A DNA stretch of 64,000 nt, from contig NZ_CP079818.1 in the NCBI RefSeq assembly GCF_019334725.1, positions 1,364,001 to 1,428,000 on the forward strand. Direction: 5' to 3'. The stretch is from Neisseria perflava (GTDB lineage Bacteria > Pseudomonadota > Gammaproteobacteria > Burkholderiales > Neisseriaceae). Position 1 is the first letter of the stretch. Each line of letters begins with the position of its first letter. The position numbers were made by a program, and so were the translations under genes. Shown piece after piece: positions 50,305 through 60,117 of this stretch. A model generated the notes under the pieces. That model saw only the letters and a list, made by a program, of their open reading frames with translations, was not told the DNA's origin and did no database searches.

Positions 50305-51663
50305 ATGAAATTACCGGTAATGGCTCCTGAGCATCTGACTCAATTACGGGAATTTGAGAAAAAAGTCCTTGCCAATCATGCCAAAATCGAAGCATGGTTC
50401 CGTTCGCATTGGAACGAACACCGTCCGCCATTTTATGGTTCGGTTGACATCCGTAATGCCGGTTACAAAATTTCATCTATCGATATGAACCTGTTTCCAG
50501 GCGGCTTCAATAATTTGAATCCCAACTTTATCCCGCTGGCGGCGGTTGCCGCGCAGGATGCGGTACAGCGCGCCTGTGAAACGGCCAAATCCGTATTGAT
50601 TATTCCTGAAAACCACACGCGTAACACATTCTATCTGCAAAATGTTTACGCCCTCAGCGAGATTTTGCGTTCGGCAGGATACGAAGTGCGCTTGGGCAGC
50701 TTGAATCCAGAAGTGACTGAGCCAACCGAGTTTGAAACCGCATTGGGCGACAAAATTTTGCTTGAGCCTTTATTGCGTACCCGTGAGCGTGTACATCTCG
50801 CAGACGGTTTCTCGCCTTGCGTTGTTTTGTTGAACAATGACTTGTCAGGGGGTGTTCCTGAAATCCTTAAAGATATCAGTCAAACCGTTTTGCCTCCATT
50901 GCACGGCGGCTGGACGACTCGCCGTAAAACCGAACATTTCGGCGCGTACAACCAAGTTGCTGCCGACTTTGCCAAGTTGATTGACATCGACGAATGGCAA
51001 ATCAATCCTTATTTTGAAAAAATCAGCGGTTTGGATTTCCAAGAGCGTGAAGGCGAAGATGCGTTGGCAGGCGCGGTAGAACGCGTATTGGCGAAAATTC
51101 AAGCCAAATACGATGAATTGGGTATTACTGACCAGCCTTTCGTTATTGTGAAAGCCGACGCAGGCACTTACGGCATGGGCGTGATGAGCGTTAAATCTGC
51201 CGATGAAGTGCGCGGATTGAACCGTAAAAACCGCAATAAAATGGCAAAAGTCAAAGAAGGTTTGGAAGTCAGTGAAGTCATTGTCCAAGAAGGTATTTAT
51301 ACCTACGAAACCATGAACGGCGCCGTGTGCGAACCCGTCGTTTATATGATGGACCGTTTCGTTATCGGCGGCTTCTTCCGTGTACACGAAGGCCGTGGTG
51401 CAGACGAAAACCTCAATGCCGGCGGTATGGTGTTTGTTCCGCTGTCCAACAGCATCCCTACCGGTAACGGCGACAACTCCCAAGAAGCGCCTGAAGCCTG
51501 CAAACGCGTATTTGAACAATGGGATTCGCTCGGTATGCCGCGCTCCGAAAAAGACTGCGACGTGGACAATGAACACAACCGCCTCTACGTTTACGGCGTA
51601 ATGGCGCGCCTGTCCTTGCTTGCTGCCGCATTGGAGTTGGAGAAAACCGCGCCTCAAGCCTAA
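50305..51663 (+). CDS. gshA: Glutamate-cysteine ligase (proteobacterial GshA type)
   Basis: 452 residues from ATG 50305 (AGAGG upstream). First step of glutathione synthesis. Belongs to the gshA family found in beta/gammaproteobacteria such as Acidithiobacillus, which is different from the E. coli enzyme: GSVDIRNAGYKISSIDMNLFPGGFNN, LLNNDLSGG, ADAGTYGMGVM and FRVHEGRGADENLNAGG. ATP-grasp-like features. gshB is not next to it; gloB in this window uses its product. Confidence 0.92.
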   Translation: MKLPVMAPEHLTQLREFEKKVLANHAKIEAWFRSHWNEHRPPFYGSVDIRNAGYKISSIDMNLFPGGFNNLNPNFIPLAAVAAQDAVQRACETAKSVLIIPENHTRNTFYLQNVYALSEILRSAGYEVRLGSLNPEVTEPTEFETALGDKILLEPLLRTRERVHLADGFSPCVVLLNNDLSGGVPEILKDISQTVLPPLHGGWTTRRKTEHFGAYNQVAADFAKLIDIDEWQINPYFEKISGLDFQEREGEDALAGAVERVLAKIQAKYDELGITDQPFVIVKADAGTYGMGVMSVKSADEVRGLNRKNRNKMAKVKEGLEVSEVIVQEGIYTYETMNGAVCEPVVYMMDRFVIGGFFRVHEGRGADENLNAGGMVFVPLSNSIPTGNGDNSQEAPEACKRVFEQWDSLGMPRSEKDCDVDNEHNRLYVYGVMARLSLLAAALELEKTAPQA

Positions 51664-51683
51664 TAAAGCGTTGATCGATATTG

Positions 51684-51720
51684 TCAGGCCGTCTGAAAAT
51701 TTGTTTTCAGACGGCCTTTT
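51684..51720 (+). terminator. gshA terminator (DUS pair)
   Basis: AGGCCGTCTGAAAA and TTTTCAGACGGCCTTTT. Confidence 0.8.
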
Positions 51721-51764
51721 CTGTCTGTACAATTCATTCTAACTAAAAAACATGATTTATTTTT

Positions 51765-52835
51765 ATGAGCAAACCAGCCAATCCAGTTGAGACAACCGAC
51801 ATTCTGCAAGACCAAGCCATGCAGCGCAGCAATACCGACAATGCGCCGCGCTCTGCCATCCATCAAACCCTGTATTCCGCCGATACCTTTGTTCAGTATG
51901 ATTATCTTGCCGGGAAAAACTTGCCTGATATTACCCGTCCGCAAGAAGGCCAAATCAACTGGCTGCATTTTGTCGGCATCAATGATGTTGCCTTGCTCAA
52001 ACATGCGCTTGAGCCTTACGGCATCCATGAGCTGGTTATTGAAGATATTCTCAGCCGCAAGCAACGTCCGAAAATTGAAGACTACGGCAGCTATGTTTTT
52101 ACTGCCGCACAGGTTTACCATTACACAACTACAGGCAAGCTCCATTCCGACCAAGTGTATGTGATTATCGGCAAAGATTTTGTGTTGTCTTTCCAACAAA
52201 AACCGTTGGGCTTGTTCAGTCATCTGCGCCGGCAGATGCACGAAAATCCGCACAATATTTTGAACAAAAACACGGCGTTTCTGGCGTATTGTCTGCTTGA
52301 CCGTATTGTGGACGACTATTTCATCGTTTTGGAGTCGTACAACAACCGTGTCGAAGCGATAGACAAGTCCCTGTTTAAAAATGAAAACAGCGATATTCTC
52401 AGTAAGATTCACCGCCTCAAGCGCGATGCCGTCCGTCTGCGGCGCACGCTTTTGCCATTGCGCGACGTGTTCTACCAACTGGCCGTACGCGGCGATTTTG
52501 CCATTTTCAAAGGCGAATCGACCGTCTATCTGCGCGATGTGTACGACCACAATATGCAGCTTATCGAATCGCTTGATGCCTCGCGTGATATGGTGTTGAG
52601 CATGATGGACATTTACCTTTCCTTCCAATCCAACCGCATGAACCAGCAAATGCGCGTGTTGACGGTTATCACCATCATCTTTATGCCGCTGACCGTCATC
52701 ACCGGTATCTACGGCATGAACTTCGACAATATGCCCGAGCTGCATTGGCATTACGGCTATTTCATGGTTTTGGGTGTGATGCTGTGCATCATCATCGGAC
52801 TGCTGATTTTCTTTTCGCGTAGAAAATGGTTATGA
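51765..52835 (+). CDS. corA: Magnesium/cobalt transporter CorA
   Basis: 356 residues. Long cytosolic N-terminal funnel, then the stalk helix and two C-terminal membrane segments (about 295-318 and 328-350) with the signature GMN between them (YGMNFDNMPE). Pentameric Mg2+ channel of the inner membrane. Single gene between DUS hairpins; a 355-codon opposite-strand frame is a shadow. Confidence 0.92.
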   Translation: MSKPANPVETTDILQDQAMQRSNTDNAPRSAIHQTLYSADTFVQYDYLAGKNLPDITRPQEGQINWLHFVGINDVALLKHALEPYGIHELVIEDILSRKQRPKIEDYGSYVFTAAQVYHYTTTGKLHSDQVYVIIGKDFVLSFQQKPLGLFSHLRRQMHENPHNILNKNTAFLAYCLLDRIVDDYFIVLESYNNRVEAIDKSLFKNENSDILSKIHRLKRDAVRLRRTLLPLRDVFYQLAVRGDFAIFKGESTVYLRDVYDHNMQLIESLDASRDMVLSMMDIYLSFQSNRMNQQMRVLTVITIIFMPLTVITGIYGMNFDNMPELHWHYGYFMVLGVMLCIIIGLLIFFSRRKWL

Positions 52836-52894
52836 TCAGGTGTGGCAGATTGAATTTTTCCACTCAAAAACGGTAGAATCAAAATTCCTACAAA

Positions 52895-52923
52895 ACATGC
52901 CGTCTGAAATAACAGGCGGCCTT
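52895..52923. repeat. AT-dialect DUS and degenerate partner
   Basis: ATGCCGTCTGAA followed closely by AGGCGGCCTT, a decayed inverted copy. Meningococcal-type dialect in a window dominated by AG-type. Confidence 0.55.
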
Positions 52924-52952
52924 AAAAACAAACCACTTCAAGAGGTCAAACC

Positions 52953-53435
52953 ATGGAACAAGCACGCCAACTTCCTTCTCACGAACTCATCATGTCCGAG
53001 CTGATGATGCCGGATACGGCAAACTTCAGCGGCAATGTTCACGGTGGCGATCTTCTGCGCCTGCTTGACCAAGTGGCATATTCCTGCGCCTGCCGTTACA
53101 GCGGTACTTATTGCGTTACTCTGTCTGTTGATAAAGTATTGTTTAAAGAGCCTATTCATGTCGGCGAACTGGTAACCTTTTACGCCAGCATCAACTACAC
53201 CGGCCGTACTTCTATGGAAGTCGGCATCCGTGTAGAGGCGCAAAACATCCACACCGGCGAAGTGCGTCATACCAACAGCTGCTACTTCACCATGGTTGCC
53301 GTTGAAGACGGTAAGCCGGTTCCTGTACCACCTTTGGAAATCAATACTCCGCGCCAACGCTGCCGTTATGAAAGGGCTAAAAAACGCAAAGAGTTGAGTT
53401 TGCAGGCTGCGGACAAAGATTCTGGCTGCAACTAA
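52953..53435 (+). CDS. Acyl-CoA thioesterase (hotdog fold)
   Basis: 160 residues. Hotdog thioesterase of the YciA/BACH group: ELMMPDTANFSGNVHGGDLLRLLDQVAY (catalytic Asn/Asp region), VTLSVDKVLFKEPIHVGELV, GRTSMEVGIRVEAQN and FTMVAVEDGKPVPVPPL. Hydrolyses acyl-CoA to CoA and free acid; cytosolic. A close meningococcal homologue has been characterised. Basic tail KKRKEL. Confidence 0.88.
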   Translation: MEQARQLPSHELIMSELMMPDTANFSGNVHGGDLLRLLDQVAYSCACRYSGTYCVTLSVDKVLFKEPIHVGELVTFYASINYTGRTSMEVGIRVEAQNIHTGEVRHTNSCYFTMVAVEDGKPVPVPPLEINTPRQRCRYERAKKRKELSLQAADKDSGCN

Positions 53436-53454
53436 ATTCAATTTATTAAATAAC

Positions 53455-53489
53455 GAAGGCCGTCTGAAATCCTGTTTCAGACGGCCTTC
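53455..53489. terminator. DUS pair after the thioesterase gene
   Basis: AAGGCCGTCTGAAA and TTTCAGACGGCCTT upstream of gyrA. Confidence 0.75.
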
Positions 53490-53562
53490 ACGCAAAAGCC
53501 ATAAACCGCTTGTTTTGTGGTAGAATCAACAAGACTTTTGCCATACGAAATTACAGATAATC

Positions 53563-56334
53563 ATGACCGACGCAACCATCCGCAACGACCATAAATTTGC
53601 ACTTGAAACCCTGCCTGTCAGCCTTGAAGACGAAATGCGCAAGAGCTACCTCGATTACGCCATGAGCGTAATTGTGGGGCGAGCCCTGCCGGATGTCCGC
53701 GACGGTCTCAAGCCGGTACACCGCCGCGTGTTGTACGCGATGCACGAGTTGAAAAACAACTGGAATTCCGCCTATAAAAAATCGGCGCGTATCGTCGGCG
53801 ACGTTATCGGTAAATACCACCCCCACGGCGATATAGCCGTTTACGACACAATCGTCCGCATGGCACAAGACTTCTCCATGCGTTATGTACTGATCGACGG
53901 TCAGGGCAACTTTGGTTCTGTCGACGGCTTGGCCGCAGCAGCCATGCGTTATACCGAAATCCGCATGGAAAAAATTTCCCATGAAATGCTGGCGGATATT
54001 GAAGAAGAAACCGTCAACTTCGGCCCCAACTATGACGGCAGCGAACATGAGCCACTGGTATTGCCGACCCGTTTCCCTGCGCTGTTAGTCAATGGTTCGT
54101 CCGGTATTGCCGTCGGTATGGCAACCAATATCCCGCCGCACAATTTGGGCGATACCATCAATGCCTGCCTGCGTTTGTTGGATGAGCCTGAAACTGAAAT
54201 CGACGAGCTGATCAATATCATCCAAGCGCCCGATTTCCCAACCGGCGCAACTATTTACGGCTTGAGCGGCGTGCGCGAAGGCTATAAAACCGGCCGCGGC
54301 CGCGTGGTAATGCGCGGTAAAACCCATATCGAGCCTATCGGCAAAAACGGCGAACGCGAAGCCATCGTTATCGATGAAATCCCATATCAAGTAAACAAAG
54401 CCAAGCTGGTTGAGAAAATCGGCGAGTTGGTACGCGAAAAAACGTTGGAAGGCGTATCCGACCTGCGCGACGAGTCCGACAAATCCGGTATGCGTGTCGT
54501 GATCGAATTGAAACGCAATGAAAATGCCGAAGTCGTTTTGAACCAACTCTACAAACTGACCCAGCTGCAAGACAGCTTCGGTATCAATATGGTGGCCTTG
54601 GTTGACGGCCAGCCGCGCTTGCTGAACCTGAAACAAATCCTGTCCGAGTTCCTACGCCACCGTCGCGAAGTCGTTACACGTCGTACTTTATTCCGCCTTA
54701 AAAAAGCGCGTCATGAAGGCCATATTGCCGAAGGTAAAGCAGTTGCCTTGTCCAATATCGACGAAATCATCCGTCTGATTAAAGAATCTGCCAATGCGCC
54801 GGAAGCCAAAGAAAAATTGCTATCCCGCCCATGGCGCAGCAGCTTGGTTGAAGACATGCTCAGCCGTACCGATTTAGACCTGCACATGATGCGCCCTGAA
54901 GGCTTGCCAGAGAATTTGGGCCTGCACAGCCAAGGCTATTACCTGAGCGAATTGCAAGCCGATGCCATTTTGCGCATGAGCTTGCGTAACCTGACCGGTC
55001 TCGATCAGGAAGAAATTGTCGGCGAATATAAGAATCTAATGAGTAAAATCATTGATTTTGTGGATATTCTTTCCAAACCTGAGCGCGTTACCCAAATCAT
55101 CCGCGAAGAATTGGCAGACATCAAAGCCAACTTCGGCGATGAACGCCGCAGCGAAATTAATCCGTTTGGCGGCGATATCGCCGATGAAGACCTGATTCCG
55201 CAACGCGAAATGGTCGTTACCCTGACTCATGGCGGCTACATCAAAACCCAACCGACTACCGATTATCAGGCGCAGCGTCGCGGCGGCCGCGGCAAACAGG
55301 CAACGGCAACCAAAGACGAAGACTTTATCGAAACCCTGTTTGTTGCCAATACGCATGATTATTTGATGTGCTTTACCAATTTGGGCAAGTGCCATTGGAT
55401 TAAAGTGTACAAACTGCCGGAAGGCGGCCGTAACAGCCGTGGTCGTCCGATTAACAACGTCATCCAATTGGAAGAAGGCGAAAAAGTCAGCGCGATTTTG
55501 GCTGTCCGTGAGTTCCCGGAAGATCAATACGTTTTCTTCGCCACCGCACAAGGCATGGTGAAAAAAGTCCAACTGTCTGCGTTTAAAAACGTCCGCAGCC
55601 AAGGCATTAAAGCCATCGCGCTTAAAGAAGGCGATTACTTGGTCGGCGCAGCGCAAACCGGCGGTGCGGACGACATTATGTTGTTCTCCAACTTGGGCAA
55701 AGCCATCCGCTTTAACGAATATTGGGAAAAATCCGGTAATGATGAAGCAGAAGATACCGATATCGAAACCGAAAACGAAGATTCAGACGGTCTGGATGAT
55801 GAAAATGCCGAAAACGCATTGCCAAGCGGCAAACACGGTGTCCGTCCGTCCGGTCGCGGCAGCGGCGGTTTGCGCGGTATGCGCCTGCCGGCCGATGGCA
55901 AGATTGTCAGCCTGATTACCTTCGCCCCTGAAGCCGAGCAAAGCGATTTGCAAGTATTGACTGCTACCGCCAACGGCTATGGCAAACGCACCCCGATTGC
56001 CGATTACAGCCGTAAAAACAAAGGCGGCCAAGGCAATATCGCCATCAATACCGGCGAGCGCAACGGCGATTTGGTTGCCGCGACTTTGGTTAGCGAAACC
56101 GACGACCTGATGCTGATTACCAGCGGCGGCGTCCTGATTCGTACCAAAGTTGAGCAAATTCGCGAGACCGGCCGGGCTGCTGCCGGTGTCCGCCTGATTA
56201 ATCTGGATGAAGGCGAAACCTTGGTCAGCTTGGAACGCGTGGCCGAAGAGGCCGAAGATGAAGCTGCTCTGGAAAGCGATGCAGCTGAAAACCAAGTGGT
56301 AAAAGCTGAAGATACTCCGTCTCAAGAATCTTAA
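53563..56334 (+). CDS. gyrA: DNA gyrase subunit A, Ile at quinolone position 91
   Basis: 923 residues. Breakage-reunion domain with catalytic Tyr in AAAMRYTEIRM and the quinolone region YHPHGDIAVYDTIVRM, then the beta-pinwheel domain with the GyrA box (QRRGGRGKQ). An acidic stretch (about 727-755, DEAEDTDIETENEDSDGLDDE) lies within the C-terminal domain. Position 91 is Ile (codon ATA at 53833-53835), where wild-type Neisseria has Thr or Ser; position 95 is the sensitive Asp. Changes at 91 reduce ciprofloxacin susceptibility. Confidence 0.97.
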   Translation: MTDATIRNDHKFALETLPVSLEDEMRKSYLDYAMSVIVGRALPDVRDGLKPVHRRVLYAMHELKNNWNSAYKKSARIVGDVIGKYHPHGDIAVYDTIVRMAQDFSMRYVLIDGQGNFGSVDGLAAAAMRYTEIRMEKISHEMLADIEEETVNFGPNYDGSEHEPLVLPTRFPALLVNGSSGIAVGMATNIPPHNLGDTINACLRLLDEPETEIDELINIIQAPDFPTGATIYGLSGVREGYKTGRGRVVMRGKTHIEPIGKNGEREAIVIDEIPYQVNKAKLVEKIGELVREKTLEGVSDLRDESDKSGMRVVIELKRNENAEVVLNQLYKLTQLQDSFGINMVALVDGQPRLLNLKQILSEFLRHRREVVTRRTLFRLKKARHEGHIAEGKAVALSNIDEIIRLIKESANAPEAKEKLLSRPWRSSLVEDMLSRTDLDLHMMRPEGLPENLGLHSQGYYLSELQADAILRMSLRNLTGLDQEEIVGEYKNLMSKIIDFVDILSKPERVTQIIREELADIKANFGDERRSEINPFGGDIADEDLIPQREMVVTLTHGGYIKTQPTTDYQAQRRGGRGKQATATKDEDFIETLFVANTHDYLMCFTNLGKCHWIKVYKLPEGGRNSRGRPINNVIQLEEGEKVSAILAVREFPEDQYVFFATAQGMVKKVQLSAFKNVRSQGIKAIALKEGDYLVGAAQTGGADDIMLFSNLGKAIRFNEYWEKSGNDEAEDTDIETENEDSDGLDDENAENALPSGKHGVRPSGRGSGGLRGMRLPADGKIVSLITFAPEAEQSDLQVLTATANGYGKRTPIADYSRKNKGGQGNIAINTGERNGDLVAATLVSETDDLMLITSGGVLIRTKVEQIRETGRAAAGVRLINLDEGETLVSLERVAEEAEDEAALESDAAENQVVKAEDTPSQES

Positions 56335-56346
56335 ACGTCAATGAAT

Positions 56347-56376
56347 AAGGCCGTCTGAAAAGTTTTCAGACGGCCT
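56347..56376 (+). terminator. gyrA terminator (DUS pair)
   Basis: AAGGCCGTCTGAAAA and TTTTCAGACGGCCT, almost no loop. Confidence 0.8.
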
Positions 56377-56398
56377 GCTTATTCCAAAAGAAAATCCC

Positions 56399-58240
56399 GT
56401 GAGCGCAACCGAACCGTTCGATTTACCTCTTTTTCTGAAAAATCTGCCCAATCTGCCGGGCGTGTACCGTTTTTTTGACGAAGACAACAATGTTTTGTAT
56501 GTCGGCAAAGCGGTCAATCTCAAGCGGCGCGTTTCCAGCTATTTCCAAAAAAACGATCATTCGCCGCGCATCGCATTGATGGTAAAACAGGTTCACCATA
56601 TCGAAACCACCATCACACGTTCCGAAGCTGAAGCGCTGATTCTTGAAAACAACTTCATCAAAGCCTTGTCGCCGAAATACAATATTCTTTTCCGCGATGA
56701 CAAAAGCTATCCTTATTTGATGCTCAGCGGCCATCAATATCCGCAAATGGCGTATTACCGCGGCACGCTGAAAAAGCCCAATCAATATTTCGGCCCGTAT
56801 CCGAACAGCAACGCCGTGCGTGACAGCATTCAAGTATTGCAAAAAGTCTTTATGCTACGTACCTGCGAAGACAGTGTATTCGAGCATCGCGACCGTCCTT
56901 GTCTGCTGTACCAAATCAAACGCTGTACCGCGCCTTGTGTCGGTCACATCAGCGAAGAAGATTATCGTGACAGCGTGCGTGAAGCTGCGACTTTCCTTAA
57001 TGGCAAAACCGACGAATTGACGCGCACCTTGCAACACAAAATGCAAACTGCCGCCGCGAATCTGCAATTTGAAGAAGCCGCCCGTTACCGCGATCAAATT
57101 CAAGCGCTCGGCATCATGCAGAGTAATCAGTTTATCGACAGTAAAAATCCGAACAATCCAAACGACATCGATTTGCTTGCGCTGGCAGTTTCAGACGGCC
57201 TGGTCTGCATACACTGGGTCAGCATCCGCGGTGGGCGGCACGTAGGCGACAAAAGCTTTTTCCCCGACACCAAAAACGATCCCGAGCCAAACGGACAAGA
57301 TTACGCTGAAGCCTTCGTCGCCCAACACTATCTGGGCAAAAGCAAACCCGACATCATCATCAGTAACTTTCCCGTTCCCGATGCGCTGAAAGAGGCTTTG
57401 GAAGGCGAACACGGCAAGCAGATGCAATTTGTCACCAAGACCATAGGCGAACGCAAAGTCTGGTTGAAAATGGCGGAACAAAACGCACAAATGGCGATTG
57501 CTCAACGCCGCCTGCAACAAAGCAGCCAGCAGCACCGTATTGATGAACTGGCCAAAATCCTCGGCATGGATTCAGACAGCCTCAACCGCCTTGAGTGTTT
57601 CGATATCAGCCACACGCAAGGCGAGGCCACTATTGCGTCCTGCGTTGTGTACGATGAGCAAAGCATCCAGCCTTCGCAATACCGCCGCTACAACATCACG
57701 ACCGCCAAGCCCGGCGACGACTACGCCGCCATGCGCGAAGTGTTGACGCGCCGCTACGGCAAAATGCAGGAAGCCGAAGCCAACGGAGAAAGTGTCAAAT
57801 GGCCGGATGCCGTGTTGATTGACGGCGGCAAAGGGCAAATCGGCGTAGCCGTATCAGTATGGGAAGAACTCGGGCTGCACATTCCTTTGGTCGGTATCGC
57901 CAAAGGCCCCGAGCGCAAAGCTGGTATGGAAGAACTCATACTGCCTTTTACCGGCGAAGTCTTCCGCCTGCCGCCCAACAGCCCGGCTTTGCATTTATTG
58001 CAAACCGTACGCGATGAGTCGCACCGCTTTGCGATTACAGGCCACCGCAAAAAACGCGACAAAGCACGCGTTACTTCCTCACTCAGCGAAATCCCCGGTA
58101 TCGGTAGCAAACGCCGTCAAGCATTGCTTACCCGATTCGGCGGTCTGCGCGGCGTGATTGCGGCCAGCCGCGAGGACTTGGAAAAAGTGGAAGGCATCAG
58201 CAAAGCCTTGGCAGAAACCATTTATGAGCATCTGCACTGA
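56399..58240 (+). CDS. uvrC: UvrABC excinuclease subunit C
   Basis: 613 residues. GTG start at 56399; no upstream ATG is in frame near it and no strong Shine-Dalgarno is seen. GIY-YIG nuclease domain (GVYRFFDEDNNVLYVGKAVN), UVR domain (LQFEEAARYRDQIQAL), RNase H-like second nuclease (CFDISHTQGEATIASCVVY, DGGKGQIG) and C-terminal helix-hairpin-helix (LSEIPGIGSKRRQALL, VEGISKALAETIYEHL). Makes both incisions in nucleotide excision repair. Confidence 0.95.
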   Translation: MSATEPFDLPLFLKNLPNLPGVYRFFDEDNNVLYVGKAVNLKRRVSSYFQKNDHSPRIALMVKQVHHIETTITRSEAEALILENNFIKALSPKYNILFRDDKSYPYLMLSGHQYPQMAYYRGTLKKPNQYFGPYPNSNAVRDSIQVLQKVFMLRTCEDSVFEHRDRPCLLYQIKRCTAPCVGHISEEDYRDSVREAATFLNGKTDELTRTLQHKMQTAAANLQFEEAARYRDQIQALGIMQSNQFIDSKNPNNPNDIDLLALAVSDGLVCIHWVSIRGGRHVGDKSFFPDTKNDPEPNGQDYAEAFVAQHYLGKSKPDIIISNFPVPDALKEALEGEHGKQMQFVTKTIGERKVWLKMAEQNAQMAIAQRRLQQSSQQHRIDELAKILGMDSDSLNRLECFDISHTQGEATIASCVVYDEQSIQPSQYRRYNITTAKPGDDYAAMREVLTRRYGKMQEAEANGESVKWPDAVLIDGGKGQIGVAVSVWEELGLHIPLVGIAKGPERKAGMEELILPFTGEVFRLPPNSPALHLLQTVRDESHRFAITGHRKKRDKARVTSSLSEIPGIGSKRRQALLTRFGGLRGVIAASREDLEKVEGISKALAETIYEHLH

Positions 58241-58267
58241 TTGGCTTGAAGAGCAAAAAGGAACAAT

Positions 58268-59017
58268 ATGAAACCTGTCATCATCAAAAATATCGAGATC
58301 GGCAAAGGCCTGCCTAAAATTGCCGTACCGCTGGTGGCCGCCAATACGCAGGAATTGGAGCAGGCTTTGCGCGTATTGAAAGAGACGGCTTTTGACATTA
58401 TTGAATTTCGTGCAGATTTTTTTCAAGCTGCGCTTGATGCCGATTTTATTGCCGAACAATTAGGCATCACTCGACAGGCTTTTCCTGACAAGCCTTTACT
58501 GTTTACGTTTAGAAGGGCGCAAGAGGGCGGCAATACGCCTTGTTCTGACGAGTATTATTTTGAATTATTGGAAAAAATCATCCGTTCCAAACAAGCCGAT
58601 ATTATCGACATCGAGCTTTTTGCCGAGGAAAGCAGCGTAAAACAAACCATTGCTTTGGCGCATGAGTATCAAACTGCCACCTTGCTTTGTAATCACGATT
58701 TCCAAGCCACGCCGTCTTTGGCAGACATTACAGGCCGTCTGAAAACAATGGCAGAGTGGGGCGCGGATATCTGCAAAATTGCCGTTATGCCGCAATCGCC
58801 GCAAGATGTATTGACCTTATTACAGGCAACATATGATGTTTCACAAATTATCGACCGCCCAATTATTACTATGTCCATGGGTAAAACCGGAGCCGTCAGC
58901 CGCTTGGCCGGCTCGGCTTTCGGCTCGGCGATTACCTTTGGTGCGGCACAAAAAACGTCGGCCCCCGGCCAAATTGATGCCAATGAATTGAGGAAAATCT
59001 TGGCAATTTTGGGATAG
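58268..59017 (+). CDS. aroD: 3-dehydroquinate dehydratase, type I
   Basis: 249 residues. Type I (Schiff base) enzyme: DIIEFRADFF, LLFTFRRAQEGGN, DIIDIELF, catalytic His in LLCNHDFQATP, Schiff-base Lys in DICKIAVMP, and ITMSMGKTGAVSRLAGSAFGS. Third step of the shikimate pathway. The 3' terminator uses the AGGCTGTCTGAA variant. Confidence 0.95.
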   Translation: MKPVIIKNIEIGKGLPKIAVPLVAANTQELEQALRVLKETAFDIIEFRADFFQAALDADFIAEQLGITRQAFPDKPLLFTFRRAQEGGNTPCSDEYYFELLEKIIRSKQADIIDIELFAEESSVKQTIALAHEYQTATLLCNHDFQATPSLADITGRLKTMAEWGADICKIAVMPQSPQDVLTLLQATYDVSQIIDRPIITMSMGKTGAVSRLAGSAFGSAITFGAAQKTSAPGQIDANELRKILAILG

Positions 59018-59034
59018 TTTAATTATTAATATTC

Positions 59035-59077
59035 AAGGCTGTCTGAAAAATATTTTTCAGACAGCCTGATTTTTTTA
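59035..59077 (+). terminator. aroD terminator (AGGCTGTCTGAA pair)
   Basis: AAGGCTGTCTGAAAAATA and TATTTTTCAGACAGCCT, long perfect stem, then T7. Variant DUS core in both arms, so paired change kept the hairpin. Confidence 0.9.
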
Positions 59078-59151
59078 AATTTATTTCTTTTAATTTTAAA
59101 TAAAATAGGTAACAATAGGCTTCCTATTTCAATAACTAGAGGAGAAATAAA

Positions 59152-59721
59152 ATGACTACTACTAAAGAAAACCTGGCGAATCCAGGTCCAGTAGGCCTGT
59201 GTGGCTTTGCATTGACAACTTGGTTACTCAGTCTGATTAACGGCGGCTTTTTTACTGCTCAAGAGGGTGTCGGCTTAGTTTTGGGCATGGCTCTCGCCTT
59301 TGGTGGTATCGCCCAAGTTATTGCCGGTATGTTTGAGTTCAAGAAAGGCAATACGTTTGGTTTTACCGCTTTTATCAGCTATGGCGCCTTCTGGTGGACA
59401 TGGGCTTTGTTTACCATCTTTTTTAAAGGTGAAACAGCCCCGGCATTTATCGGTTGGTATCTCTGCGCATGGGGTATGTTCTCGCTGATGATGTTTGTGG
59501 CCACCTTGACCAAGCCTAAAGTATTGAGCGGTATTTTCTTTTGCTTGACACTGACTTTCTTTGCTTTGGGTATTGGCGATGGCATGGAAAATCATAGCAT
59601 CGTCCATATCGGCGGTTGCTTAGGCTTGGTAACTGCACTTGGTGCGTTCTACTTGGCAGCGGCTGAGGTCATCAACGAATCTTTCGGCCGTACTGTTTTG
59701 CCGGTTGGCGAGCGTAAATAA
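59152..59721 (+). CDS. satP: Acetate uptake transporter, SatP/YaaH (GPR1/FUN34) family
   Basis: 189 residues, six membrane segments. The signature NPGPVGLCGFALTTWLLSL at the start and an FKKGNTFGFTAFISYGAFWWTWAL segment are diagnostic of the family. Inner-membrane acetate/succinate:proton symporter. Strong GAGGAG site before ATG 59152. Confidence 0.93.
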   Translation: MTTTKENLANPGPVGLCGFALTTWLLSLINGGFFTAQEGVGLVLGMALAFGGIAQVIAGMFEFKKGNTFGFTAFISYGAFWWTWALFTIFFKGETAPAFIGWYLCAWGMFSLMMFVATLTKPKVLSGIFFCLTLTFFALGIGDGMENHSIVHIGGCLGLVTALGAFYLAAAEVINESFGRTVLPVGERK

Positions 59722-59734
59722 GCTTAACCATACA

Positions 59735-59800
59735 AAATGCCGTCTGAACGGTGGACATGAAATCAAAGATTTCGGCCACAATGTTCAGACGGCATTTTTA
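59735..59800. terminator. AT-dialect DUS hairpin after satP (left flank of yfaE)
   Basis: AAATGCCGTCTGAAC and GTTCAGACGGCATTTTT, loop with GAAATCAAAGATTTC. Nearly the same loop is repeated at 60118-60180. Confidence 0.8.
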
Positions 59801-60097
59801 TTTGTCTTCAAATAAATCAACATCAAATAAATCCGGCTCTTTGATGCGCTCCCGACAATCGAGTTTGATGTCTTCAGTAACTCGGCAGCAGCACGGCAAA
59901 ATTTCTCCGGGCGCGACAAAAGCGAGCGGAAAATTATCATAAGAGACTTTCCCATCCAAGATTTTAACCCGGCATGAACCGCAATAACCGCTACGACATT
60001 GGTATTCAACTTCGTGTCCAGTGCGCTCCAAGCCCTCCAATAAGGTTTCGCCTTGTTGGAGTTGGAAGGTTTTGTCGTGTGTGCTGATGAGTGCCAT
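59798..60097 (-). CDS. yfaE: 2Fe-2S ferredoxin for ribonucleotide reductase maintenance (YfaE-like)
   Basis: 99 residues from ATG 60097 (MALISTHDKTFQ); 22 more codons are open upstream but enter the DUS hairpin. Plant-type ferredoxin ligands CRSGYCGSC and a Cys in LPCCC. Next to nrdB, as in E. coli, where YfaE restores the diferric-tyrosyl radical of NrdB. Acidic C-terminus. Confidence 0.88.
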   Translation of the reverse strand: MALISTHDKTFQLQQGETLLEGLERTGHEVEYQCRSGYCGSCRVKILDGKVSYDNFPLAFVAPGEILPCCCRVTEDIKLDCRERIKEPDLFDVDLFEDK

Positions 60098-60117
60098 ATG
60101 ATTTGTTTGGATTGGAA

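Noticed and set aside
51684..52751. 355-codon open frame opposite corA
   Set aside because: Fully antisense to a convincing CorA and covers a terminator.
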